DNA from: Falciphora oryzae
Taxonomy: Eukaryota > Ascomycota > Sordariomycetes > Magnaporthales > Magnaporthaceae
Direction: 5' to 3'
NCBI GenBank assembly: GCA_000733355.1
Contig: JNVV01000032.1
Span: 205,134 to 269,133 of the forward strand
DNA: 64,000 nt
Below, piece after piece: positions 37,901 to 49,598 of the stretch. The position numbers and the translations under genes are program-made. Position 1 is the stretch's first letter. Every line of letters starts with the position of its first letter. The notes under the pieces are model-generated. The model saw only the letters and a program-made list of their open reading frames with translations, was not told the DNA's origin and did no database searches.

Positions 37901-40319
37901 AGGGGGCGTCCGAGTGCAGTGCTTGGCTCGACTCTGCTCTGCCGTGTAGCTGACGTCATGAGGCTCATGGCTCAATTTGAACGGATGTGAAGGGCCGACT
38001 GGGACTGTGCGCGTTGCATCGGCCGGCTCCGTCTGCATCACTCAAGCTCTGCCGCCATTGCAAACACCCTCGCAACCTGGCAGCAAGCTGGCTGCCTCTG
38101 TGGCGGTCTGCCCCGACGATGGAACGGCTGACAGCGACCAGGGTATCATGCGATGCAGCAAGCTCGACACATTTCCTTCTAGTTGCGAGGCGGCCGCCGG
38201 CAGGGCTGGCATACAGTCTTCGGAACAGACCAGACCGCAAGGACAGCCCTCCTAATTGGAACTCGGTACTTGAACAGATCACCCTGGCCAGCTCGACAGA
38301 CCGGGCAATGCAGGGCGGTCATGGCCCCATCGCGCATGGGACCTATAGGAGATCGCCACCGTCAGGATTGCACGACTGTCGCAGGAATGCCTGTGACAGT
38401 CGGCCGACGCGCGCTTGCTGAAATGGATCGATCAAACCCAGGCTCTAGCCAGGGTCGGGCCGGGACCTTCTCCTATTCGATCAATAGCCATACGATGCGT
38501 CTTCTCTAGGCCTGTGGCAGATCTCGCAAAGTCCAGTATGCGGCGGCCTTCCCACGACAGCGACAAGGCCCACACCATGCTTCGGAAATCTTGGGCGCGA
38601 GTGCATGGAAGCTAAAGAGCTGGCAGAAAGCATTAACCCTCGAGCGCATAGCGATCTGCAACACCCGGAGAGCCATGAATGGCTGCTACCGAAGCTTGGG
38701 CTTGCCTACAGCTTTTGGCATCAGCCAAGTCTTTTCCGAGGCCCTGAGTATCAGCCTCGGGCCCGATGAAAACAGGAAGTCTCCATGGTATATCCCCTTT
38801 GTTGCATCCTTGCTGCCCGGTCGGCGCGCAGGGTACTGCTATCGGGCACCCCGGGTTGCTATCCGTCCCCCGGATTCTCCAATAAAACGGTTGGTGGATG
38901 ACGCATGGGGGAAGCTCACCATGCGGCCCTACGGGGTTTGAACTGCTCTCTCGCCCGGTCAGAGTGCGCTTCTCCGAGCGACAGCGCGGCAACGCCGCCA
39001 TCAGGCTACATCTGAGGCCGGCATGACCAGGGCTGCCCACACCCTTCGTGAAGCGGTGAGGGTTAACCGCGGGGGTTGTGGGAGAATAGTCTGCCTAAGA
39101 GACGAGTGTGTGTGTGTGGCGGAATTGTGGGATACACTGGTGACGATACGTTTCACCGCACCCAACCTGTTTTGGTCAGGCAGAGCGTTCTTCCGGTTGG
39201 CGAGCTGCCACACTTGCACAACGCGCCCGCCGTTGCACGCTAATAACCAAGCACGAGGGATCTACCACCCATTTGTGTCGAGCTTCTTGCAGCGCGACCA
39301 GCTCAAGCCTTTCGTCGCTGAGAAGAATTGCCCAGAAGTAGCAGAGCGACCCCAAGTACCCAAGGTATGAACGCAATGTAACTCATTGATTCACCGGCAA
39401 ACCCCCGATATACATACACATATTAATATCGCTTTTAAGCACGTTCGGCATCCCCGAAACGCAGCCTTGGCTTCCGAGTCCCAACGGTCGCTCGCCTGCG
39501 CCGAGGTCGCCGGCCTTTTTACGGCGCGTCTCCGCGCGGGAGTAGGGAAGGCTGTTCCGGCGCGAATCCTACCACCCGTGCCTTGGCCATGTGACGGCTG
39601 CTGTGCAGGAAATAAAGGTAACTTGGTCCAACAGTACAACCGGCTCCCCGCATGCAATGCCGGCGGCAGCCAGCCTGCCCGTATCCGATCCTCAAGGCGT
39701 GCAGATGCAGGTATCGTGCCAAAATGAAGACTTCAATCTGGAAACGGCGGGGACGATGCGGCTCCGTGAATGGACGGCCCTGAACCGGCACTCCGGACGC
39801 ACGCATACTCGAGTGTTGCAGTGCGTGTAGTGCATAGGATGGACCGTCGGTGTGTATTTTGGAATTGCAGACTGCTTGCGTCACGCACGCACCGTAGTTG
39901 CTGGGCGCTGGGTTGGAATAGCTCCTCACGCGCGGGATGTGCGAGAGAGATGATTGGAGACGCAGGCTTCATCTGCTGGAGCTACCTGTACGTTTGGAAG
40001 GGGAGGGCGCATTTGATGCGATCTGGGGTGGGTGGAGAGCACGTCCGGCCAACCGCCCGACCCTCTGGCCTCAGCCCAAGATTTGTCGAATCTTGGCATA
40101 GGTTCCATGCGTCGAACGAGTGTCTTTGCCCGATAGTTGCCGCGTGCCGCCATCGGCCGCGCGCATATCACGGAGCAGGGACTGCCATGCTTGTCATGAA
40201 CCCAAGGGCGTCCACCGGTCTGTCGAGTTGCAGCTCCCGGAGGAGTCAATCCAACAACGGTGCAGCACGGGCAACGGGGTCCCCGCTGCCATCTGAAAAG
40301 GCTCGCTAATCAGGGAAAA

Positions 40320-40577
40320 CGCCTCCCGCAGCCAGCCTATCGGGACCCGAATCTCGACCGTCGGCATGGGTCTGTTGGAGACAAAAAGAGAAGCCGCCCA
40401 AACAACGCCGCCGCTCCGTCGCAAAGTCCACCCTGGCAGTCAGCCTATCGGAGCACGACGCTGGGTCCGCCTGCCGTAGTCAAAGAGGCAAGGCACCAGC
40501 ATCGAATACGGTACGGTACGTTGGGTCCACCTCCCGCAGTAAAAGACAGCCGCCTATCAATCCACCTGCCGTAGTTT
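40320..40577. repeat. Degenerate dispersed short repeat field
   Basis: Two degenerate units recur: CAGCCTATCGGR at 40333 and 40440, with a diverged copy near 40548; and TCCRCCTSCCGYAGT near 40466, 40526 and 40561, with a diverged relative at 40322 (CCTCCCGCAG). Spacing is irregular. Seen directly; origin unknown. Confidence 0.45.
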
Positions 40578-43021
40578 GGAGTCCTCGCTGCCGCGGGCAA
40601 TGCCTACGACCCGGGGCCCCACGGTCGGCCAAAACCCCCTCCCCATTCCCCACTAACACCAACCGAGCAGGGGTGAGGCAAGCATTCGTGCGTTTTGTAC
40701 CCCCTGCCCCATGGCTGCTACCCCCTGCTGGGCACACGCACAAAATACCAAAATACAGCCTTGCACGGGCGGCATCCAGAGGGGATGCCACCAAATGGAA
40801 GCGCTGCAGACGCCTCTGGTTTACAGCTTGCAGGAGACAAAAAAGAAAAACGCATTCACCCACATGTGATCAAATTGTTTTCGGATTAGAATGTCACTAT
40901 TTCTAGTATAAATGCGTTAAAGACAATGTCGATACATACGTGCACAATTGATGGAAGGAGGCAAAATCAAGGCGTGGATGGAAAGCGAGGAATCGAAATG
41001 GAGGGCGCTTCGTCATTTTTTACTCCTCGGTGGGTGTTGCGATTGACATGGCCATGACGGTGCGGTCCGGAATGTCAGAGGAGCAAGACGCGGGATTTCA
41101 CCGCCGCTCGATCTTCGAGGCAGCCTTGGGCGGATGCGAGTGGGCTTTTTTTTTTTTTGGTGGTTGTAATCACTTCTGGCTTCACACATCAGCTACCCGA
41201 GGCTTGGGGGCTTGGGAGGGGTCGGTCAAGGTCTGCACCAGCAAAAGGCGAGACGCGTGCGCGTGTCTCTGCATCATGTGGCGCCTTCGACTTCGACCTT
41301 GTCCCCCGGTGACGAAAGTGAGTAGCTGAGCTGCGCCCGTTGTGGGAATCTGGTGCCGAGAACGCCAGAGTTCCGGAGTAGCGATGCGCGGCGGGTGCCA
41401 GGCTAGAGGGGGTGTTTTTTTTTTTTTTTTTTGCCAATGGAACTAGTTTTGGGTGAGGTCAGTTTGTGCAGCATTTGCGGAATGTTCAGCATTTCCATAC
41501 GGCAGACTCGCAAGGCACAGGGACGGCCGCTTCAGCATAAAAATTCACCATTTGGCTTTGATGTTTGTTTCCAGGCGTTTTCCACTCCTGGCTCTTTGTT
41601 GGCCCTTTCGGCGGCACTCAATCAGAAGGGGGAATTCGTCCCATCTGGGCTTCCGTCGGGGACGGAGGAACATGTAATCGAGAACCTGCTAGTGCAGGAG
41701 CGAAAAGCTCCAGAAAACCTATTATACAACAATGCCTTGTTCACACGCTTGTAACTCCAGGCTTTAAAGGGACGACATGGAGTCCCGGACGAGAAAAACG
41801 CACAAAAAAAAAACGAGAAAAAAAACGAGCCAGAATGTCGCTCGATGATGAGCGGAATCCGAGGATTCTATTTTTGGCTGCACGTAGAGTCGGTGTTCGT
41901 GGAGGTGTTGGATGAGGGTTGACTTGGGGCCATGGAGAGGCCAGCTAGTCTATTTAGCCCATGGTCGTTGCAGAAAATCTCAAGACGAGAGGCCTGCAGC
42001 GATGCAGCATCAACAGCCGGTGTTGTGGGGGACGCATCGGTCCTGGGATGAGCATCGAGATGGGTAAGCGACAGACGGGGCAGGGAAGGGACCGAGGTCT
42101 CGAATGCGGTCCATACTGGGAAGAGGGGGAGCAGACAGAGGAGGAGGGCATGGGCGGAAGCTGGCAACACAAGGAAATAAAGGGGTGACAAACTCGCTGC
42201 TGGTGCCGAGGTTCACGACTAGGGAGCTCGACTGGCTAGCCATGTTGTCGAAGATAAGCCGGCAGGAAGACGGTTCGATGGGTGAATGGAGGTGCGTCGA
42301 TGGTATGGTATGAAAGATTTAAAGCTAGCTGGCGGAGACAGTTGGGTAGGAGAGGGTAGGGTGAGTAGGTAGGTAGGTAGGCACCTAGGCTCGTATGAGG
42401 ACAGGTAAACAGGAGATGTGAAAAAGATGTGTCGGGGAACTCGAAGTTTATATACACGGCAGACATATTGAGATGTGGTAAGTATCAGCAGGACGATACA
42501 GCAACACACTGCGAAGGGTTGGCAGACGGGGGAGACTGCTGACGGGGGTGAGGGTTGGGTACATCCAGGTACCCTTGGGTCTTCCTACCACGGCCGTCCG
42601 CCGTCGAGGGGAGGGGTGTGCGAGAGGAAGAAAAAAAAAAAGAAGGCAACCCGGCGGGAAGTGTACGTGGATGGACTGAGCCGGGCTCGCGGTGTTGGCG
42701 AAACATCAAGTCCTCCCTCGGTGGGTCAGCGAAGCAGGTCAAGGGGGACAATGGGTGGGAAGAAACGAAACGAAACGAGAAGCGCAGTCTGTGGCGTTGA
42801 CAAGGCCATGGCAGGCAGGCGGAGAGTGTGGCCCTCCGTTTCTCCTTAATAGCACACCGGCAGATGAGTGCTGTGCTGGGTTTAGCAAGGGCGTCGTTTT
42901 TTGCGGTGGTTTTATTTTATTTTCGTTTTCGTTGTTCGAAATCGAAGGGGAAAAAAAAAAAAACCACTGGTGATATACCGTCTAGCGGTTTCCCTAAACG
43001 GGAACCGGATGAGTTCTGCGT

Positions 43022-43079
43022 TCTTTGAGGACTGGAGGGGTGGCGGTAGCTCTTTGAGGACTGGAGGGGTGGCGGTAGC
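43022..43079. repeat. 29-bp perfect tandem duplication
   Basis: The 29-bp unit at 43022-43050 (begins TCTTTGAGGACTGGAG, ends GGTAGC) is repeated exactly at 43051-43079. A recent replication-slippage duplication is the simplest explanation. Confidence 0.9.
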
Positions 43080-43702
43080 AAGCAGCGGGTGGCCAGGAGG
43101 TTCGCGTGGTTCGCCAGCCATGGGATCGCACCCACCCTGACTTGACATTGAAAGCCCGCCCGCATATACGCGCCCCCGGGCGTGCCAGTTTGCTGCCTCA
43201 AAACACAGCGCTGGACGACCAGGGTAGAGGGAACGGCGGGGAACCAGGGGCAGGTGCAAGTGGAGAACAAAAGGGTGTGGGAGAAGAAAAAAAAAAAAAA
43301 AAGAAAAAAATATGACAGAACTTCCTCCAATTCGGGAGACGCGCCGTTTCCTAAACCGTAAAACCGCCTTGTAGACCGCCCTTTTATTCCAATCGCAATA
43401 ACACACGGCGCTAACTCCGGGCGGGCAGAGGGCGAGTGTGAGGTGTGGTCCCCAGTGCCTGCCGCTCGGGTCTTTGGAGTTTGTGTGTGGTGGGTTCCTC
43501 TCAGCCCCAGCTTCCAAAAAACAAAAGTGCACCGCACAGTGGGCGTTCCACTTGCACGGTGCGGTGGGAGCTTTCGCTGTCGGTTACAGGGCACAGGGGT
43601 GGCGCTGCGATGCGAGCAGTGGGAATCCGTGCCCGGTCCTTGCCTGTAGCGTTCCATACAACGGCGGGCGCGCAAGTAACCGACAGCGAATATCGCGTGG
43701 AC

Positions 43703-44145
43703 NNNNNNNNNNNNNNNNNNNNNNNNNNNNNNNNNNNNNNNNNNNNNNNNNNNNNNNNNNNNNNNNNNNNNNNNNNNNNNNNNNNNNNNNNNNNNNNNNN
43801 NNNNNNNNNNNNNNNNNNNNNNNNNNNNNNNNNNNNNNNNNNNNNNNNNNNNNNNNNNNNNNNNNNNNNNNNNNNNNNNNNNNNNNNNNNNNNNNNNNNN
43901 NNNNNNNNNNNNNNNNNNNNNNNNNNNNNNNNNNNNNNNNNNNNNNNNNNNNNNNNNNNNNNNNNNNNNNNNNNNNNNNNNNNNNNNNNNNNNNNNNNNN
44001 NNNNNNNNNNNNNNNNNNNNNNNNNNNNNNNNNNNNNNNNNNNNNNNNNNNNNNNNNNNNNNNNNNNNNNNNNNNNNNNNNNNNNNNNNNNNNNNNNNNN
44101 NNNNNNNNNNNNNNNNNNNNNNNNNNNNNNNNNNNNNNNNNNNNN
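43703..44145. other. Assembly gap (443 N)
   Basis: An unbroken run of N from 43703 to 44145. Frames read across it are meaningless. The flanking sequence is GC-rich and shows no gene. Confidence 1.
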
Positions 44146-44694
44146 TCCTGGCTTTCCACAGCGCCGCTTTGGGCCTCGCGTCCTGATGACCCGAATCCAG
44201 CGGCTGGCTGCCCGCCCTCTGCCGCCTGGGATAACTGGGTTGGGCCCATCCGATCAGTGTTGGATCAGGCCGCCGAGTTCAGTGTTTCGGTACCACTCCT
44301 ACCAAGCCCGGGAGGCCCCGCTAGTAAATATCAGCGAATATGGTCGGCCGATCGCCTGGTGCCACCACCCATGGATCCCAGACGCCCGCGCACACCCATG
44401 CCTATGCTTTCCTGGCATTCGAGCACCCCCGTCCGGACGGGACAGACAAGCCCAACAGCCGCTGTGGACGCTTGCTGTGGCGGCGCCATCCTCCCCCCCT
44501 CGAGATCTGATGAACACCCACAACATAACTACCTAAGTATCCGAGAGCAAGAGACCGCCAGCGGACGCTTGTTAGGTTAGTGCCCGACCAAGCTAGCTTC
44601 ATCGTCATCCTCAACACTCTGACGCTCTGCATCCCCCCTACTTGCGAAAAGCATCCCCTGGGTTAGGGGGAGGAGTGTGGCTTTACTTCCCTGC

Positions 44695-44720
44695 TTTTTT
44701 TTTTTTTTTTTTTTTTTTTT
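44695..44720. repeat. T26 homopolymer
   Basis: Twenty-six thymines in a row within the gene desert, followed by a pyrimidine-rich stretch (44721-44770). Confidence 0.9.
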
Positions 44721-45174
44721 CCACTCCTTCGTCCATTCATTCTTTCTTCCCTCATTTTATTTCTCGGTTCGATCCTCCCCCAGGCTGGTCCTCGTCGCAT
44801 CCACAACGCGTGTTGCATCCATACCACATAATGCGCCTCCAGCGCATGATGCGTCTGTTTTGTTCGATTAACATTTGACCTCCTCCGAACGCGCTCCAGA
44901 GCACTCACGCCAGAGCGACAGCGTGAAATGCAGTGCCGTGCAGTACGCAATACAGGAAAGCCACCACCAGGGATTTGTTGATTGGCAGCGGATGCATATC
45001 AGACCCACTCGTTGTCTTGCATGATTTGACCGTGGTGGAATTCGGAATGCTGATGGGTTCCAACAATTGTGCCCCGACAGCAGCCACTCCACGCCCGATT
45101 GATTGCGGGTGGCTATTTGTAGAGGCTGGCGGCTTAGCCTTGGCTACCTGGGTAGGTAAGTAGGTGCTGTCCCT

Positions 45175-45310
45175 TCTGTAGCCTCTCCGCCGAACTGCAG
45201 CTGGCCGGCGTCGCCAATCAGGTATTCTACCACGTCGGTGCAGTCGTGCATGGCCGCCGGGTTGGGATGGGCCGGAGCTAAGCAATACACCACCGAGATA
45301 GGTGCCAGCC
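45175..45310 (-). pseudogene. Possible coding relic of about 45 codons
   Basis: A minus-strand frame reads HPNPAAMHDCTDVVEYLIGD, then AGQLQFGGEA, which looks protein-like rather than random and resembles the stretch before the active-site motif in some arabinofuranosidase-type glycoside hydrolases. The resemblance is from memory and weak. No flanking exons were found. Confidence 0.2.
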
Positions 45311-45348
45311 ATCCCGGACCCGACCCGGCTGGCTTCTCCGGGTTGCCC

Positions 45349-45350
<2 letters not shown>

Positions 45351-45380
<30 letters not shown>
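45351..45380. repeat. T30 homopolymer
   Basis: Thirty thymines in a row, the longest such run in the window. Flanks are GC-rich and no target-site duplication is evident. Confidence 0.9.
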
Positions 45381-48018
45381 CCATCTGTGCTCGTGAATTT
45401 AATCCCGGTCGGGCTGAGGTGTTTCCTGATTCCAGCCTAGGCCGCCATTCATACGGAAGAGACGAACTCTTTGTCGATCACTTGATTTGGTTTGCACGGC
45501 CAGCCTTGGAGTATTGCAACCGTCAAAACAGTTCGCAAGTTTGGAACCATCTTTTCACATTTTATTTGTTGGCTCGGCACAAAAACCACGCCGGTTGGTG
45601 GTATATGGCGACTATGTGTAGTTCTTTTTTAGGCTGCCAGGTTTCCAGCCGGACACTGCTTAGAATGCTCGACTGTTCACCGTGTCGCGCCCGGACCGAA
45701 GCTTGACCAACCCCCCGACCTGCGGCGCTGCGAACTGAAAGACGGCAAAGTCCCCCCAAGAAAACAAGTAAAGCCCGAAGGCAAGATATTTTTTGTCGTG
45801 GGGTAACCTGCCCAGAGGGGCGTGGCCAGCCTCAAGGGGAGTGTGCATTTTGGACTCTGCTGCTGGCTGGGCACTCCCTCTCATCCTTGCACCTTGTGTG
45901 GCTGCTTGGCGCGTGCTCTCAATGAACCATATCGTTTGCGTGCTCTCCTAACGGCGCTGGACCAAGTGCACCGGTTGCCTCGTTTCGAAACAGGACAATA
46001 CAACATTGTTTTTTGTTTTTCTTTTCTCTCGATAAGCCGGGGGGCCCTTGGCAAGACGAGCGACAGGGATGAGCCAGGATCAGAGATCGGCGAATCTTTT
46101 CCTGGGGTGGATGGAGGGGGGTGTTTTTTTCATTTTTTCATATCCTTTCTTTTTGAAGTGGAGCCGTGGCTCGCTGTGGTTCCTGACCAGCAGACCCGCC
46201 TTTATCACCACCTTGTCCTGAGCGGCTCCACCGGGGCAGAACTTTTCACATCTTTCTCAGCTCTCTCAGCCGGGCAATCATCTGTAAGCGCTTCCCTTCA
46301 ATCCTGACCTCGCCGCGGCGGGTTTACGACGTGACGCGGGCTTCGTTCGATATTGCAGCTGGACAGGGGTTGGGCACTACCATCTCACACTCCCTCCCGT
46401 TCCCTGTGCTTCCAGTCCTTCTCCGCGTCCGGCGAGCGATGAAATGGTAATAGCTAACTGGCCCAACACATTTCATTCGCGTCACAATTGTTGCCCCGAT
46501 CGTTGCTGCACGCACTTTGCGGCATGAGGGCAATCAGGTCTGCCAGGATGGACTCTCGGCTACATGCACTCTGTTTCCCCATCCCCCAGAGGCGTGACTC
46601 GTTCATCGCACATGTAGATGTTCTGGAGCGGTGTCCAAAGCTGGTCTTGGTGGGATGCTTGCCAAGAAGTACCTACATGTGCATGGCTGAAGTTACCACT
46701 GAACTTGTCGTTTTGGCAGCTGTCTCGCACTGCAGCCTCGCCACGACCGCCAGGAACCCTGGGCTTGCTTTTGCCCAACACTCTTGCAGCGCTGCCCCGT
46801 ACAGTATGAAAAGACTGGGAGCATCAAGTCGGGTTTGATCAAACAATTGAGAAAACGGCCTTGGATGGACTCACACCCATGCCGCTAGAGCAGGGGAAGG
46901 AGGAGGGCGATTGTCCCCAGAGTGACCCCCCATTCGCCAACCCAGTTGCCAAGTGAGGCAGTGCAAAATGGCGACAAACCCAAGCACGACCGCCGACTGT
47001 GGAGCAAATCACTGTATTCGGTAAGAATCAACAAGCATTCCGCCAGGTCTAAAATGACTGGGGCAGGGGCATGCGGAATCCCTGTCTGCCACGTGGATGC
47101 AGTCCCAGGGACTGGTCCTGTCGGTTCTAGAGCCACCTAATTCCAGGTCGAGCCTCCCCGTCCCGTGTTGTGGAACGCTGACGAGGGACGGCCAGGAAGA
47201 TACGAATGGGATCTACTGATGTTGGACGGCACATCGAAAACACGCCCTAGACGCCTAACTAGCCTGCTTGCATCCTCAATTTCCCCCGCAGGAGGCCTTT
47301 TGGAACCGCATGCAGCGTCAGCCTGCTCCCAGGCATTTCGGGCATGACCGACGAGGGCAGCTCAAAGACTACGTGGGGCCGCAGGATTTCACACCAGACA
47401 GGCTCCATCGTCTGACGCCGTCGCGACCGGTCCACCTGACACTGGTACATGAGGTCGCCTGGAGCAGAACTGAGTGTCTTGGATATCCTACTGATCTCCT
47501 AGTCGTTATCTAGGACGTTTTGGTGTTCATCCTGGCGAAGACCGCCGTTTGCCCTGCCTCTACATCTCTTACCCGAAGGCCATGTACAAGCTCGTGGATG
47601 CAAAAACGACCTTGCCTTGGTTGGAAAGGTGGCGCACCGCCATCCTAGAATAGTGAACAAGGCTTGTGGCGCCGAAAGGACAAAGACGATGGCGACAAAC
47701 AAGCAAAGACAATTCCATTCAGGCTTGGGCCTTCAGGAATGGTGCTTGAACAAAGAACTCCGGGTGCTCTTTGTGGCCATATTCATTGTCTCCCAGCAGT
47801 GCATGCGCGCATCAGCCCAGGCGCACACACTACTTATTCCCGTGTCCTTCCGGCTCCATCTCGTGCCTTCAATGCCCAGAAAACTCCTCCCGGGCCTGAT
47901 ACAAGAGCATAGCGAACCCTCCAGGAAGCCCACCGTCGGTTCCAAAGAGGTAAACTTGCATCGATCAGACCATAGTCTCCAACTAACGAATCCAACCATC
48001 CCAGCACCGGCGGCAAGC

Positions 48019-49227
48019 ATGGCACCAGCCATCCCCGGCCGGGCCGACACCCGCCAGGGGGAGCACTGCGAGCCCTTCACCCACCGCCCCAGCGACTGGG
48101 TCGCGGTCGCGCTGGGCATCCTCCTCCTATTCTTCCTAGTCTGCGTCTGGTGCCGCGTGAGCACCCAGAACGCCGAGGTCCGGACGCTCCGCGCCCGGGT
48201 CGTTGAGCTGCGGCAGTTCGTGTCAAAGTACCGGACCGCCCAGGAGAACTGCGCGCGGCTGCACGAGCTGCTCGGCGAGGAGCGCGAGGCGTCCGAGACG
48301 CTGCGCAGGGAGGCCGCCGAGGCCATGGCCAAGCTCGCCTTCATGGAGGAGCGGACGGCCGTGCTCTCGCGGAACCTCCGTATCCTCCAGGGGGCCTCGC
48401 CGTTGTCCTCGCAGCAGTCGTCGTCGACAAGACTCTCGTCGCCGGTCCGGGGCCTCGGGATCACGCAGCACCCTAACGTCCCTTTTTGCTCGCAGGCAAG
48501 TCCCAGCCCCAACCTCACTGCTTTCCGCGCCCGGGTCTTGGGCTTCTCCCCCAGCCCGGACTCCTCCGCCGCCCTGGACGCGATCAAGCGCCGCGCCGAG
48601 AGGCCCACGCTGGGCGTCGACACCACGGTGGCGTTCCAGAAGCCCGTCGGCTCCCCCGTCGGCGTCCGCGGCGAGCGGACCATCGCAGGTCCCGGCCTTC
48701 TCGCCCGCAAGATGACCGGGGACGCATTCGTCGGGGTGAAGCCCGAGGACGTGCGCAGGTCGATGCGCGCCGAGCTCGCAGCCGCCACTCCGCCTCCTGA
48801 CGTGAGCCCCGTGGTCCGCCAGCCCATGGGGAACCTGGCGGACGAGCTGGCCGGCATGGGCGCCGATCCTTCCTACTTTGACCTTGGCTCCGATGACGGC
48901 TTCAACGAGGAGGAGGAGGACGGTAGCCGCCAGGCCTCTTCCGGACCTCCCGGTTCCGTGGCCGCCTCTCCCACCTCGCCCAACCTCCCAGCCTTGCCCG
49001 TCTCTCCCGTCTCGCCTGCCTCGACTGCCTTGCACAACAGCCCCTCCCTCTCGCCGCTTGCCTCGCCCAACGCAGACGGACGCTGGGCCAAAGGCGAGCA
49101 GGCGGAGAGCGCCCCCCGCACCCCGTCGATCCATAACGGTACCGAGGGCGCTGTCATTCAGGAGGCGTGCCAGGTCACCATGAGGCGTGGCCCTGGGTCT
49201 GTCGTGACCTCGCCGCGAGCAAGCTAA
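48019..49227 (+). CDS. Single-pass membrane protein with coiled coil, function unknown
   Basis: A single exon of 402 residues. One transmembrane segment lies at about 27-45 (WVAVALGILLLFFLVCVWC), then a charged heptad stretch at about 50-115 (VRTLRARVVELRQFVSKYRT... LLGEEREASETLRREAAEAM) predicts a coiled coil. The rest is Ser/Pro-rich and disordered, with NLADELAGMGADPSYFDLGS and a Glu-rich patch EEEEDGS. No signal peptide or catalytic motif. The frame is open upstream to 47617, but that part is unlike protein, and GTAAAC...CCCAG at 47949-48004 could be a 5'-UTR intron. So the ATG at 48019 was chosen. Not recognised; a membrane tether or adaptor would fit the layout. Confidence 0.62.
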   Translation: MAPAIPGRADTRQGEHCEPFTHRPSDWVAVALGILLLFFLVCVWCRVSTQNAEVRTLRARVVELRQFVSKYRTAQENCARLHELLGEEREASETLRREAAEAMAKLAFMEERTAVLSRNLRILQGASPLSSQQSSSTRLSSPVRGLGITQHPNVPFCSQASPSPNLTAFRARVLGFSPSPDSSAALDAIKRRAERPTLGVDTTVAFQKPVGSPVGVRGERTIAGPGLLARKMTGDAFVGVKPEDVRRSMRAELAAATPPPDVSPVVRQPMGNLADELAGMGADPSYFDLGSDDGFNEEEEDGSRQASSGPPGSVAASPTSPNLPALPVSPVSPASTALHNSPSLSPLASPNADGRWAKGEQAESAPRTPSIHNGTEGAVIQEACQVTMRRGPGSVVTSPRAS

Positions 49228-49598
49228 GCTACAACTTTGCTCTTCTTTCGGCCTAGGATTTGAAGACCCTCGATCCAGTTACTTGGGGCAAGCGATACGC
49301 GTCTCGTTTCGATGGCCGCCGCCTCCCAGATTGATCCACTTATAGCATCCCTGGCTGGTCTAGGAAAATAAGATACAATTCTGGATAACTTGACACCTGT
49401 AAGTATTTGATGCATCGTGACTACTGAATGAATGACACATAATGCTCGCGAGAGAACCGCAATGAAGGAGGTAAAGACACAGAGTAAAGTGAAGTTGAAC
49501 GTAACGGAAATTTGTACATAATCCTCTCGGAGTCTTCCTTTGCCCTGCCTCCCAGTCTGTGCCTGGTGACTCGGCGCCACCTTTGTCGTCCACCCCCA
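49228..49598. other. Intergenic region between convergent membrane-protein genes
   Basis: 370 bp holding both 3' UTRs. Nothing else recognised. Confidence 0.6.

Larger units (their letters stand above)
34964..48018. other. Gene desert of about 13 kb with assembly gap
   Basis: No gene could be supported in this stretch, which is GC-moderate rather than AT-rich. Open frames are short, stop-interrupted and domain-free. It holds homopolymers (T18 at 41415-41432, A16 at 43287-43302, T26 at 44695-44720, T30 at 45351-45380), the 29-bp perfect tandem duplication at 43022-43079, a degenerate repeat field at 40320-40577 and a 443-base gap at 43703-44145. The absence of AT-rich RIP-like sequence argues against an old inactivated transposon. 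A possible relic is listed at 45175. Confidence 0.55.

Noticed and set aside
43438..44580. Long open frames across 43438-44580 on both strands
   Set aside because: They run through the N gap; the X residues make the frames meaningless.
44905..45384. A 159-codon minus-strand frame starting with poly-Lys
   Set aside because: Starts inside the T30 run and has no domain.
47617..48018. Upstream part of the 536-codon frame before the coiled-coil membrane protein
   Set aside because: Composition is unlike protein and a probable 5'-UTR intron lies inside; the ATG at 48019 is preferred.
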